A stretch of DNA of 64,000 nt, taken from assembly GCA_032622095.1 (NCBI GenBank), contig CP136064.1, positions 180,640,011-180,704,010 of the forward strand, written 5' to 3'. The DNA is from Siphonodentalium dalli (lineage: Eukaryota > Mollusca > Scaphopoda > Gadilida > Siphonodentaliidae). Shown here one piece after another: positions 45,155-55,006 of this stretch. A program made the translations under genes and the position numbers. Positions within the stretch are counted from its first letter, which is position 1. Every line of letters begins with the position of its first letter. The notes under the pieces are model-generated. The model was not told where the DNA came from. It did not search any database and saw only the letters and a program-made list of their open reading frames with translations.

Positions 45155-45975
45155 TGTGCGATTTCAATTAAAGAACTATTGAGTACTTAATTTAGTCTTG
45201 ACACTGACACCTGAATACTCAAGGCCCATACAGACGGCGATGGGGCGTAGACATTGATGCAGCGTACGACGCTCACTTGATTGCAACACGCATATATCAT
45301 TGATCAATTCACATGGTGTCGCGATACGTTCGTTTTCGGCGTGAAAGTAAAAATCGCGCGCTTTGAACCTTTACGGACGACAATAAACCAGCGAGAGAGT
45401 TGGGTCGCTGTCAAATAGGATGTTTATCCGTGCCATAAATGTAGATGTTTATTTGTACAATATATAAGAATAGATAACAAAGCATTGATATATGAATTAA
45501 TGGTATTGTACAGGAGCAGCATGACCTACTGACCGTCTTCCTGCTGCCCCTCAATCAATAATACAATAAGAAAATATGATGGCGTATGTAGTTTCAGGTT
45601 TGCTGGTTGGTGTTAATGTTAAATAATTATACTATATTGATAATTTTAATTGAAAATGGTATAAATTGTGAACTTAAGAGTAGATATCTTATATGCTATT
45701 GCGTTTGGTGGACAAGTTAGAAAAAACTAAATCGGAATAACATTGTGAGGTCGCGACGGCCCTATATAATGTAGTTTTTGAATTAAACAGAGTGGACGGC
45801 GGAAACCAGGCAATAAGTTAGGTTTTTATGACAGCATAATGCCGTACATAATTTGCCTTATAACATTTCAATTTAAAAATTCACGGACGCCGCCGTGTAT
45901 GTCACAGGGCTGTCTGGAAGGGCGGATGTTCAGGTGATAACTCTAAGTTGTAAGTTGCTTGAGGCAAGTGATATG
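45155..45975. other. Unassigned DNA with an element-like end
   Basis: Near 45222 the text AAGGCCCATACAGACGGCGA resembles the ends of the TTAA element at 49252-49854 (AAGGCCTATTCAGACGG). A 40-bp block near 45332-45371 (AAAATCGCGCGCTTTGAACC) recurs in direct orientation near 47235-47276, on the far side of the LINE fragment. No gene recognised. Confidence 0.4.
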
Positions 45976-45988
45976 ACGATTATCTATC
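45976..45988. repeat. 13-bp direct repeat at LINE 3' edge
   Basis: ACGATTATCTATC, repeated exactly at 47193-47205. It flanks the LINE fragment and is best read as its target duplication. The stop codon of the LINE frame (45980-45982) lies inside it. Confidence 0.75.
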
Positions 45989-47192
45989 GCAAATGTAGCA
46001 TGATTTGATGTTACATGTAGCCGGATATTTACCTATTAGTTCAGTAGATAATAATTTTTTGAGTACATAGTTAAACTTACAATTTTTTATTTTGGAGTTA
46101 ATCGAATTCCACACATTGGGAAAAGTATATGTTGGTAGATTTTCTGAAAAACATGTTCTCGGTGTTTTGCTTCTTAGTTTATTCGCCTGTCTTGTATTTA
46201 CACCGAGGGAGTAAGTGAACAATTTTTCAAATGAATTTGGGAGATTTCTTTTAGACCAGTTGTACATAAAGAGCGCTGCGTGAATGGTGTAGAGATCTTT
46301 GAACATTAGAATATTCTCTTGTTTGAAAAGGGGTTCTATGTGGCTATTATATTTAGATTTGCATAGAATACGAATTGCCCTTTTTTGTAAGGTTGGTAGC
46401 ACACTAGCATGACATGAGTGCCCCCATACTGGGAGACAGTAAAGAAGATGGCTATGGACTAAAGAGTGGTATAGAATTTTTCGTGATTCTTTTGGTAAAA
46501 TGTTTTTAACTTTGTTTAAAGGCACGTGCGGCCTTAATTGTCGAAAATATTCATATTTTTTCCAAACACCGTAAACAGAAAAACATTAAAACGCATACAG
46601 TTCCGTTCATATATACCATGACCATCGCGTAAACAGCATGTTATCATCAAGACCTACTATATTTTACCTAAGCAAGAGCCTGATTGTGTTACTGAAGACA
46701 GCACAATGCTACTGGCTAATCACACACAAATGGCATAAACGCTCTTTATTAGTTCCATATCAGGTATTCACTAACAAAGAACGCTCTTTATGTTTACCAT
46801 CATAATATAAACAAACAGCAAGAAAGTAACTTTTTATGCTTTTGTTTACATAACATTGGTCAAACATATGACAATAACATACTGTTTATGCGATATTTCT
46901 TATTTGTATACGGACAAAGTCTATCTACATTTTGATGTTCTTTCTGTTTGTGGCGGTTTTTGACGGGTGGAGATATTTTCACAGGATACCCACCACCAAG
47001 GCCAACCGTCTCTTTAAGCAGTAGAGGGTGTGATTCAGCTTCCTTTGTATCATTGATATGTGGGTTTTAAACGTTAAGTTTTCATCCATGATAATACCTA
47101 GGAATTTGATGGACTGTACTTGTAATGGAGGTAATGGAGGCTGATAACTGAAGTGCAGTTTTCGGTCCCAATTCCATTCCAGATACACTCAA
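45980..47192 (-). pseudogene. LINE reverse-transcriptase C-terminal fragment
   Basis: The minus strand reads from MYLEWNWDRKL at 47188 through KFLGIIMDENLTF and HISMIQRKL. It is interrupted by a 494-bp element at a TTAA, then continues KVKNILPKESRKILYHSLVH, LLYCLPVWGH, HIEPLF and LKDLY-like text to a stop at 45980. These are the thumb-side RT motifs and C-terminal domain of Jockey/RTE/CR1-style elements, ending with a Cys-x4-Cys-x2-Cys cluster (CNIKSCYIC). Removing the 494-bp element and one TTAA joins the halves in frame (Tyr-Cys-Leu-Asn-Lys). The 5' part of the ORF is missing by truncation. It was intact across this region until the insertion. Confidence 0.85.
46520..47013 (+). mobile_element. 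494-bp TTAA MITE, third full copy
   Basis: Lies between TTAA 46516-46519 and 47014-47017 and is exactly 494 bp. Begins AGGCACGTGCGGCCTTAATT and ends GGCCAACCGTCTCT. It interrupts the LINE reading frame, proving insertion into a formerly continuous coding sequence. Confidence 0.93.
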
Positions 47193-47205
47193 ACGATTAT
47201 CTATC
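47193..47205. repeat. 13-bp direct repeat at LINE 5' edge
   Basis: ACGATTATCTATC, exact partner of 45976-45988, immediately beyond the truncated 5' end of the LINE fragment. Confidence 0.75.
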
Positions 47206-47399
47206 CTGACTGTCGTGCGCGGCGAGGCTAGTCAGTCGCTTTCGGTGTGAATATAAAAATCGTGCGCTTTTGAACCGCTAACTTAATACATAGATCGCAC
47301 CACCCATGTAGTAAACGATGGGACACATGTATTTAAAAGTAATTGGTCGTTCATATTTGTCCTCCGACGGATGTCTGCAAAATTGTCAGGCAAATTTGC

Positions 47400-47792
47400 C
47401 AGCGTGTTAGGCAATTAACGCTCCTAAATTACCATTTCTTTGGCTTCGGGGGGGGGGGGGGTAAAAATATTTGTTTCGAGTCGAGGAACCCACCCATCAA
47501 AGCTCAGTTATCAGATATCGATTTTGATATCTGTTATTTTCCACCACTTTGAATAATTAGCGGCCTAGCAAATATTCGACGAGCAGCGCGACATATACTC
47601 TCGATACCAAATTACATTGAACAAAATGTTGATATATAGCACGTTTTGGAAATTTGTTGTACAATAGTTGACAGTGGTTAGCATTTTTGTTGTTGTTGTA
47701 ATTAATCAATTCTGATAAGTAAAGCGTCTTTTGAAGAAATGTTGTTGTTGGAATCTGATGAAACGGGGACCATCGAATCTGATTGTGTACCT
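47400..47792. mobile_element. Non-autonomous TTAA element, family with GGGGGTAAAAAT, copy 1
   Basis: Homologous to 59310-59750 along its length: TAAATTACCATTTCTTTGG-like start, TTCGAGTCGAGGAACCCACC, TTGAACAAAATG and TTGTTGTTGGAAT. It ends GATTGTGTACCT followed by TTAA (47793-47796), the inverted counterpart of the AGGTACTCAATCCGAAT start of copy 2. The left terminus is degraded. A 14-bp G-run lies at about 47447. Confidence 0.7.
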
Positions 47793-47796
47793 TTAA

Positions 47797-48454
47797 AATT
47801 TACCATGGCGGTCGTTTTAAAATAACCGCAGGTCCACTTCTCGCCTAACGAAATTTTTTTAATTATTTGCTAGAGTTTGTTCAGTGAGATGAGAGCTCAT
47901 TGCTGAGATCGTGTTGAGGCCATGAAATTGGGAGAAAGTATGGGGCTATTTCAAATGAAAAGTGAAGTCTAATGTAGCATAAAATAAGCCATTCATAATT
48001 ATTTGCCCAAACATTCCAAACGCGCTACCATTTCCATAAAGAACAAACAGTGTATAAAGTAAGACAATTATGAAAAATAATTGTAATGTTTGAATTGACA
48101 GTTCTTAGTTCAGACGAACAATGAAGAGCCAACATACTGAGATGGGTGCAAATATAGCACAGAAAAGCTTGTGTGCTCTAACCCAATAGGAATTATTAGG
48201 GATGAGAATGAATTTCACATCGGGTTCCAATCTATGTGGTCTCCATTTAAAAGCAGTTTGGCTATGCCACTCCTCATATAACGTACACATGGATAGACTT
48301 GTACGGATAGTCACAAAACAGGTAAGTAACAACATGGCGTTTGCAGAAGATAACGTCGATCATATATATATATACACGGCATGAGATGATTAAGACTGGT
48401 CAGGCTATCATTCTATCTAGACTAAAACTTTTCTTTACGCAATGGATTATCCCA
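47797..48454. other. Unassigned DNA
   Basis: No gene or repeat recognised. A short ATATATATA run is at 48362. Confidence 0.4.
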
Positions 48455-48458
48455 TTAA

Positions 48459-48876
48459 AGGCCCACTTAATTTTCGAGTCACCCATTATATATTTTTATA
48501 GTGCCTTGATATACGGTTTTAATAACGATCTATGCCATGAAATATGATTAAAATACTATAACTCATCCCCATTTGGAACGTCTGTTTCTCAGAAGGTGCC
48601 CATAGAGCAATAGAAAATAGCTGAAATCATAAAATTATTTCCCTCGTTATGGTTCCCAGAATGCGAACTGTAGTTCATTTTCAGTGGAAGGGGAATAACT
48701 TTATATCTAAATATATAGTTATTTCACGTCGGTATCTAAACAAAAACAACATGTTCACAGTTTATTACATCGAATAAGTTGAAAATACAATGTTTTGGAG
48801 CTTCCTCTTTCAGATGGTATATAATATGGCATATATTTTATATAATGTGATCTAGGGGTTCGAAAATTAAGTGGGC
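48459..48876. mobile_element. 418-bp TTAA-type MITE
   Basis: Left end TTAA (48455-48458) then AGGCCCACTTAATTTTCGA; right end TCGAAAATTAAGTGGGC then TTGA (48877-48880), one base off TTAA. The inverted ends match over about 17-19 bp. No coding capacity. A distinct family from the 494- and 583-bp elements. Confidence 0.8.
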
Positions 48877-48920
48877 TTGAAAGTAGTGTCCAGACGAGTA
48901 CGTCTCGATGACAATAATAA

Positions 48921-49912
48921 GGCGTTCAGACCGCTTCGTTGCGTCCGTTACGTTGTATCCGTTAACACACGTAATGGATATATTCTATTTTCAAAGCAGC
49001 GTAACGCAGACCTTATATATGACGTGCGTCATAAAGTTTCCTGTTTTCAATCATAAAAGATTGTGGCTGTTTTCGAAGCGAAATATAATTCGACATGTAT
49101 TTATGTCAATATAAAGTGCTAGGTGTTGAGATTTGACAGGTTCAATTAATTCATTACAGATAAATTGATTTGCAATATTGCATTTATTCCAATATCGAAC
49201 TTATTAGCTGTAATTATTAACGAAACGTACGCATCCGTGTGAACGGATTAAAGGTCCTAACAGACGTCGTCGCGATTTCTGCGTCAAAACATTGCGTCAT
49301 TCTACGTTGAGGGTTCCTCTGGTTTGTTTTGCGTTTTCAAATGACATCTTGGCAGCAGTTTTTAAGTCATCACACGTGGTAAATACCGTATATATGTGGC
49401 AGTTACCCCAAGGGCATAGCAGTGGGCACATTGGTTTCACGAGTCAATACCACTGAAATATTCTAATAAAAATAATAAAATGCTAATTTTAATTGTACCA
49501 TTCACTTGTGTAGACTTACGTTCTCTTTTGGGTGTTTTGTTTGATGCAGAGATCTAATACTTCATGCTTTATAATTTCCGCTATAAATATCTTATTTGAA
49601 GTAGCCACTCTGTTTACCTCCAATGAACTTAGCAATGTTGATGGATTCCACACCAGGCGACTTCGTCTATCTCCGTCCTTGAAAAACGAAAACACGTCAG
49701 TAAATTAACGCTCTGATCGCGTCGCTCAATTAGAACAAATCATATCTTGAGGATTAACGCTTTCTGTTCGCATCACGACGCCGTGTAAATACCTGTGACA
49801 TTATGTTTGTCCTAATTGAGAGTCGCAGAAGTCGCGTCTCCGTCTGAATAGGCCTTAATGCAGACAGCGGATCGTGTCAACGGACGCATGCAACGGATTC
49901 GTTTGAACGCTA
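48921..49912. mobile_element. Element with GCGTTCA ends, containing a nested TTAA MITE
   Basis: Left end GGCGTTCAGACCGCTTCGTT, then GCGTCCGTT; right end, read inward, TAGCGTTCAAACGAATCCGT, then GCATGCGTCCGTT. The match is imperfect (about 34 bp). The TTAA element 49252-49854 lies inside it. Removing that leaves a parent of about 385 bp. No target duplication was fixed. Confidence 0.55.
49252..49854. mobile_element. 603-bp TTAA MITE nested in another element
   Basis: Between TTAA 49248-49251 and 49855-49858. Inverted ends: AGGTCCTAACAGACGTCGTC at the left, GGCCTATTCAGACGGAGACG read inward at the right, both continuing to CGCGA-TTCTGCG. No coding content. A similar end occurs at 45222. Confidence 0.7.
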
Positions 49913-51800
49913 CATAAATTATAAAACTATACATCGGAGTGGTCTCTTATTCATATCGAGAGATGTATAGGGAATATAAACAGACGACAGACATGAAAAC
50001 AGATAATACATACACTGAACGATATGCACGAATGTGTTAATGGGTTTGCTGATACGACACGAGTGATAGCGCGGAAGGATAGATCGAGAAGGTGTAGCCT
50101 CGAGTTATATCCTTACGCGATGTCACAAGTGTCCAGTACGAAATATTATACACGAACGAAGTGAATTGTAGGTATACTGGACTAGATGCGTCTGGACATC
50201 CATCTGTCCGTCATGTCGGACCTCAACGAAAGTGGGTTTGCCTGTTAACCACCATGTGGACATCCAGAGGAGTGTTTTCAAAAGCATTGAAACTTATTCT
50301 GAAAATCATATTTTGACTATAATTTTTTAACTCTACGCGATTAGCGATGTTCACAATTCACTGTAACTGTTTTTTTCATGCAAAACCCTTAAATTTGATA
50401 TTTGATTCCGCGTAAATGTCATGTAAATTTACATCTAGGATCCAGATAGCAAAAGAAATTTGTAACAATATGACAGTATGTTGACCGCTAACACTGCCCG
50501 CCACGGGTGTTACATTCCTATTCTTTATCGGGAAATGTATAGCGGTTTTGTTTGTCCATCGGAACTGTTACCTCAGCCAAATGGGTTATCGAATTTCGAT
50601 GAAATTTTTTAAGGATATTGGCCATCGCGCGGTGTTTGACATAAGTTCCCAATTCTGTTGCACGCATTTTCTTTCATGAAGTTAAAATGTCGTGTACAGA
50701 AGAGCATCATGCGTGCATCATTTTTATGCCGGGATTTAGTGACTCTTGTCGCAGGACCATGTCACCAGTTCTTCAAGCGCACGTACTCTTTCTGACATAT
50801 CCTTTGGAAAAACAGCACTGTAATAAGCGCATTGTTATCTTTATATATGCATATATTTACAAACCACACTCTCTAAATATTTGGATTGAATTATGCCTCG
50901 GTGGCCAAACTCTCACAGATTCGTCAACATATGGTTCCAAAATGTAAGGCCTCTGTGTGTTGGTACCTGTCCTTTGTAGTGTTGAGACATGGGATTTATG
51001 GACCTTCAACTATCGGCATTAAGTCGGAGCCTTCGGGGTGTAGTATATTCAGAACAACATGAGCTAAAGTGTTCACAAAGGGGCCAATGCTATTCCCCAA
51101 GTACAAGGCGAAGACTTGATGGCTGGGGTATATATTATCAGAGAAAACCCCTTTATGATCAAAGTTTACAGAACCACCTGCAATCGTGTTCGAGTGATTC
51201 TCGCAGACGTTGGATTAATGCATTATTGACATTACATAACCTGCAGCATGTGCCGGCGGGCACATCACTCAACCCGGCGCTCGTGATCACTAAAGGCGGA
51301 CCATGAAGTGTCAATAAAAGGTAATCCTACCCAAATACAGACTGAAACATTATACCTCACTGTCGCCGCTTTGATGTTGTATATTGAATAATGTGATTGT
51401 CCAAATGGTTTACCTACCCGTGAAGCCTTATGTCCCACAAAGAACTCTTGATCCGTTTGCCTATCCCATGCAAATATCTTGCACTCAAATATCATTTCAT
51501 TATTGTAATGGGGACTACTTACTGTGATATATTAGAAAGCTTGTAATATACGTCTGGTGTAAGTTTAAGATTTGTCTGGCTTGTCAGCTAAGCGCAGAGC
51601 AATCAGATTACAAGAACAACGACGTTTCATCTAAAGTTTCTGCGAAATGGAAAGACAAGACGATGGTCGGAATAGGACCCCTGTTGACAAGTATTTCTTA
51701 CGCAAAATAATGGCTCTGTGGACATATGCGCAATTTAAGATAAAACAGTGTGATGCACTATTAACGCTATTGTCTGATATAAATTAAACTCTGGGTATCT
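49913..51800. other. Mostly unassigned DNA
   Basis: One plus-strand frame at 50989-51306 (105 codons) has plausible composition (CSQRGQCYSPSTRRRLDGWG, several Cys and Arg) but no recognised domain and an in-frame stop right upstream. It is listed here, not as a gene. No paired element ends found. Confidence 0.35.
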
Positions 51801-52249
51801 ACGCTCAACAGATAATAGAGACAGTACGGTTGTTCTCTCTTTTATGTCGTACCGGCCCCGTTCCGGGGGTCGAAAGTAGAGGTCGAACTCTTGTTTGTAT
51901 GTTGTTGTTGTTTTTTTTTTTTTTAAACCCACAAGGAATACAAACTCGGACAAGATTACGCATATTGCGACAACTTCGAAAGTCGAAAAAGAGGGATAAC
52001 TCCACTAAAAATAAGTCGGACGGGCCTCGTAATTACAGAATCACAAGTTCCCTTGGTACTAACTATATGTGCCAAGTTTAAACAAAATTGACTGAAAAAT
52101 GCAGGAATACAAGATCGGACAAAATTGCTTCCACGGACGGACAAGCTGATTCCCCACATACCTCATAACTTCGTTGCAGGTGTATACAAACGAAAGTGTC
52201 ACCGACACTGTAGCTCAACTTGGGGAGGAGTTATTTTTTTCTGATCAAT

Positions 52250-52937
52250 GAAAAGAATGATAACGAAGAAGTCACACTGAACATCCATATAAAGTTTGAT
52301 CATGATCGGATGAGGGGTGTGGTCTGTATGGTGCGCCAAAATATTTTGTCATACAAAGAGTCAATTCCAAGATGGCCGCTGGCGGCCATGTTTTTTAACG
52401 AATTTCGGTAAAATTAGGAGGCTCCCAGCTAGAGGTCACCCGAAGATCCCTATGAAGTTTGGTGATCATCAGATGAGGAGTGTGGCATGTAGGGTGTGCC
52501 AAATGATTTAGTCACGCAAAGAGTAAAATCCAAGGTGGCTGCCGTGGCCATGTTTTTAATCGAACATTTTTCAAATTCGATAGCTCCCATCTAGATGTGA
52601 ATTCTAAACATGCCTGCAAATTTTCAAAATCAATTCTCCAATAAATGCGGGGTTTGCCGATGGATTCAAAGTTGAAATCCAAGATGGATGCTCCCATCTC
52701 TAGGTCACCCTGAAGCTACAAATGAAGTTTGGTGATCGATTATCAGATGAGGGACGTGGTCTGTAGGGTATGCCAAAGGATTTAGTCATGCAAAGAGTAA
52801 AATCAAGATGGCTGCTGGTGGCCATGTTTTTTGTCGAAAATTGTTCAAATTCGATAGCTCCCATCCATAGTTGATCACAATCGTGCCTGCGGAATTAAAA
52901 AAAGATCCGGTTATAAATACGGGCTGTAGGGTGTAAC
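52250..52937. repeat. Diverged tandem array, left part
   Basis: Three or more units share GATGAGG-GTGTGGTCTGTAGGG, GCCAAA-GATTTAGTCA, CAAGATGGCTGCTGGTGGCC and TTCGATAGCTCCCATC. Unit length is irregular, about 150-290 bp. The array continues at 54768-54960 after a 1.83-kb insertion and ends in a hairpin at 54977-55006. Confidence 0.8.
52931..52937. repeat. 7-bp target-site duplication, left copy
   Basis: GTGTAAC, repeated at 54768-54774. The array reads continuously across the join when the element and one copy are removed. Confidence 0.75.
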
Positions 52938-53742
52938 CACAGGAGCTTGGAATTTGGTCAAAACCCCTCTTTTATTGGCAGAACCACCACCCGGGACCAT
53001 AGGTCACGGAAGGAACGAAACACGAATTTGTTGCCACCCATTTTGAACTCAACTGTATTCCTACAAAAAATATATTTTCACTAAAAACTTTTGGTACTTC
53101 TTACACCTTAGATGCCAATCTACAACATTCCATAGGTATATTTTTCCAGTTCTTCGAAAACCTCACTTTATTTCGGTAATTTATTGTAAATTCACCAACG
53201 AACACAAATCTGCGACACCTCCATCACCCGTTCTAGAATCTGAATGACAAATGGCACAAAACCATTTTTCCGGAATAACAAAGTCGGAACGAAATAAAAT
53301 CGAAACCTAAATTTAAAGCCCGCGAAATTCAAAAATATTTGAAAGTGCGTGCGGTTTTCGAACTTAGGCGCCAGAAAACTTAAATCAGTTTATGTTTGCG
53401 TCATACTATGCGCGTTTTTGATGATCTTATCCTGATGTTTTGTGTATTTTCTTGAAAATTGTTGTATTTGTCTGTCTGCTGTTATCATCTGATGAAAATG
53501 ACGACTGTCCAAGAAGATATTCTTCATTTGACTGAATGGTAATTAGTACAAATATTTTAAATATAATTTATTTCTATTTATGGCACGGCCACGTGGTATT
53601 GGTTTTTTTTATGTTCGTTGTGTACCGGTAGGCCTATGTACTACTTGACTTGGTAATGCTACTGGTTGCAATGATTGGTCATAAGGGGACCACAACTCTC
53701 TCTCTCTCTCTCTCTCTCCCATCTCTCTTCTCTCTCTCTCTC

Positions 53743-53773
<31 letters not shown>

Positions 53774-54767
53774 CTCTCTCTGTCGCGATCTGTTTATAGA
53801 CCTAAACTATCCATCATATAATAGTAATAGTAATCAACCCACTGATCGAATATCACAAAGTAGAAGAAAAAAAAGATATATAGACTCACGGGGAGGCCTG
53901 GTATATATATGCCTATGCATGAAGCGATTCCTTTGTGCGTTTTGGTGCATATTCGTTGCCAGAATATCTTGATTATTTCCACATAAAATGCTGTTTTTTA
54001 CTAGTTCTGACGAACAAATACATGTCTTAGTTGACGAGAGAAAACATTTTTCTTCCGTTAGGTAACGATATATAGAACGAGTGTTTAGTTTCGCGAAATT
54101 CAAAATTGTCAATGTAAGGTACAAAAGCTCGCCATTTATATCATAATATGCCAAATATAGTAACAAAATGTAATAAGATTCTTTCATGTTATCCTGCGTA
54201 TTCTTTACGGTATACGTTTTATTTGTACAAGTTGAAAGGCAAACTGGTTTACCGAATAAAAATTGTGTTATACCAACCACGACGTATGATTGACGCAGAA
54301 TTACATATATTAAATTGTATTTGACACAATTTATCAGTTTCGGTCATGTAATAAACATGTAATCAGCAGCTATGTTCGAAATTATAAACGGTACTTTCAT
54401 GCTATCCGTCTCCGGATCATAGTTTTAAAGTTTCCGCATATTTCGGTACCATTTCCGCTACTCAGATTCTAGAACGGGTGATGGAGGTGTCGCAGATTTG
54501 TGTTCGTTGGTGAATTTACAATACATTACCGAAATAAAGTGAGGTTTTCGAAGAACTGGAAAAATATACCTATGGAATGTTGTAGATTGGCATCTAAGGT
54601 GTAAGAGGTACCAAAAGTTTTTAGTGAAGATATATTTTTTGTAGGAATACAGTTGAGTTCAAAATGGGTGGCAACAAATTCGTGTTTCGTTCCTTCCGTG
54701 ACCTATGGTCCCGGGTGGTGGTTCTGCCAATAAAAGAGGGGTTTTGACCAAATTCCAAGCTCCTGTG
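52938..54767. mobile_element. 1.83-kb element with 320-bp inverted repeats
   Basis: Arms 52938-53256 and 54450-54767 are near-identical inverted copies beginning CACAGGAGCTTGGAATTTGG. Flanked by 7-bp duplications (GTGTAAC). The centre includes a CT-rich microsatellite at 53696-53781 and a 148-codon minus-strand frame (54280-53834) with no recognisable domain. Long terminal repeats, CA-beginning ends and a 7-bp target of form GT-N3-AC resemble P/Galileo-type foldback elements, but no transposase is present, so the assignment is tentative. Confidence 0.85.
53696..53781. repeat. CT-dinucleotide microsatellite
   Basis: About 85 bp of CT repeats with a few interruptions (CC, TT) in the centre of the 1.83-kb inverted-repeat element. 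Confidence 0.95.
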
Positions 54768-54976
54768 GTGTAACGAAGGATTAAGATTTGAACTCCAAGA
54801 TGGTTGTTGGCGGCCATGTTTTTCAAAATACGGGAAAAATCGATAGCTTCCCATCTATAGGTCACCCTGAAGCTACATATGGATGAAGAGCGGACGAGGG
54901 GTGCGGTCTGTAGGGCATGCTGAAGGAAATTGTTTATGCCCGGACGCACGCACAGCGGACGCCAACCCATAGTAAT
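54768..54976. repeat. Tandem array, right part, with GC-rich end
   Basis: Starts with the second GTGTAAC and continues the array (CCAAGATGGTTGTTGGCGGC, ATAGGTCACCCTGAAGCTAC). It passes into CCCGGACGCACGCACAGCGG before the hairpin. This mirrors the order at 37.7 kb, in opposite orientation. Confidence 0.75.
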
Positions 54977-55006
54977 AGCTCAAACTTTACATTGTAAAGT
55001 TGAGCT
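54977..55006. repeat. Hairpin at the end of the third array
   Basis: AGCTCAAACTTTAC pairs with GTAAAGTTGAGCT around the loop ATT with a one-base bulge, about 13 bp of stem, followed by AAAAAG. Counterpart of the hairpins at 1446 and 37.6-37.7 kb. Confidence 0.8.

Noticed and set aside
50989-51306. 105-codon plus-strand frame as a gene
   Set aside because: Composition is protein-like but there is no motif, no exon context and no homologous copy in the window; too weak for a gene call.
53834-54280. 148-codon minus-strand frame in the 1.83-kb element
   Set aside because: No recognisable motif and no sign of a transposase; retained only as a remark in the element entry.
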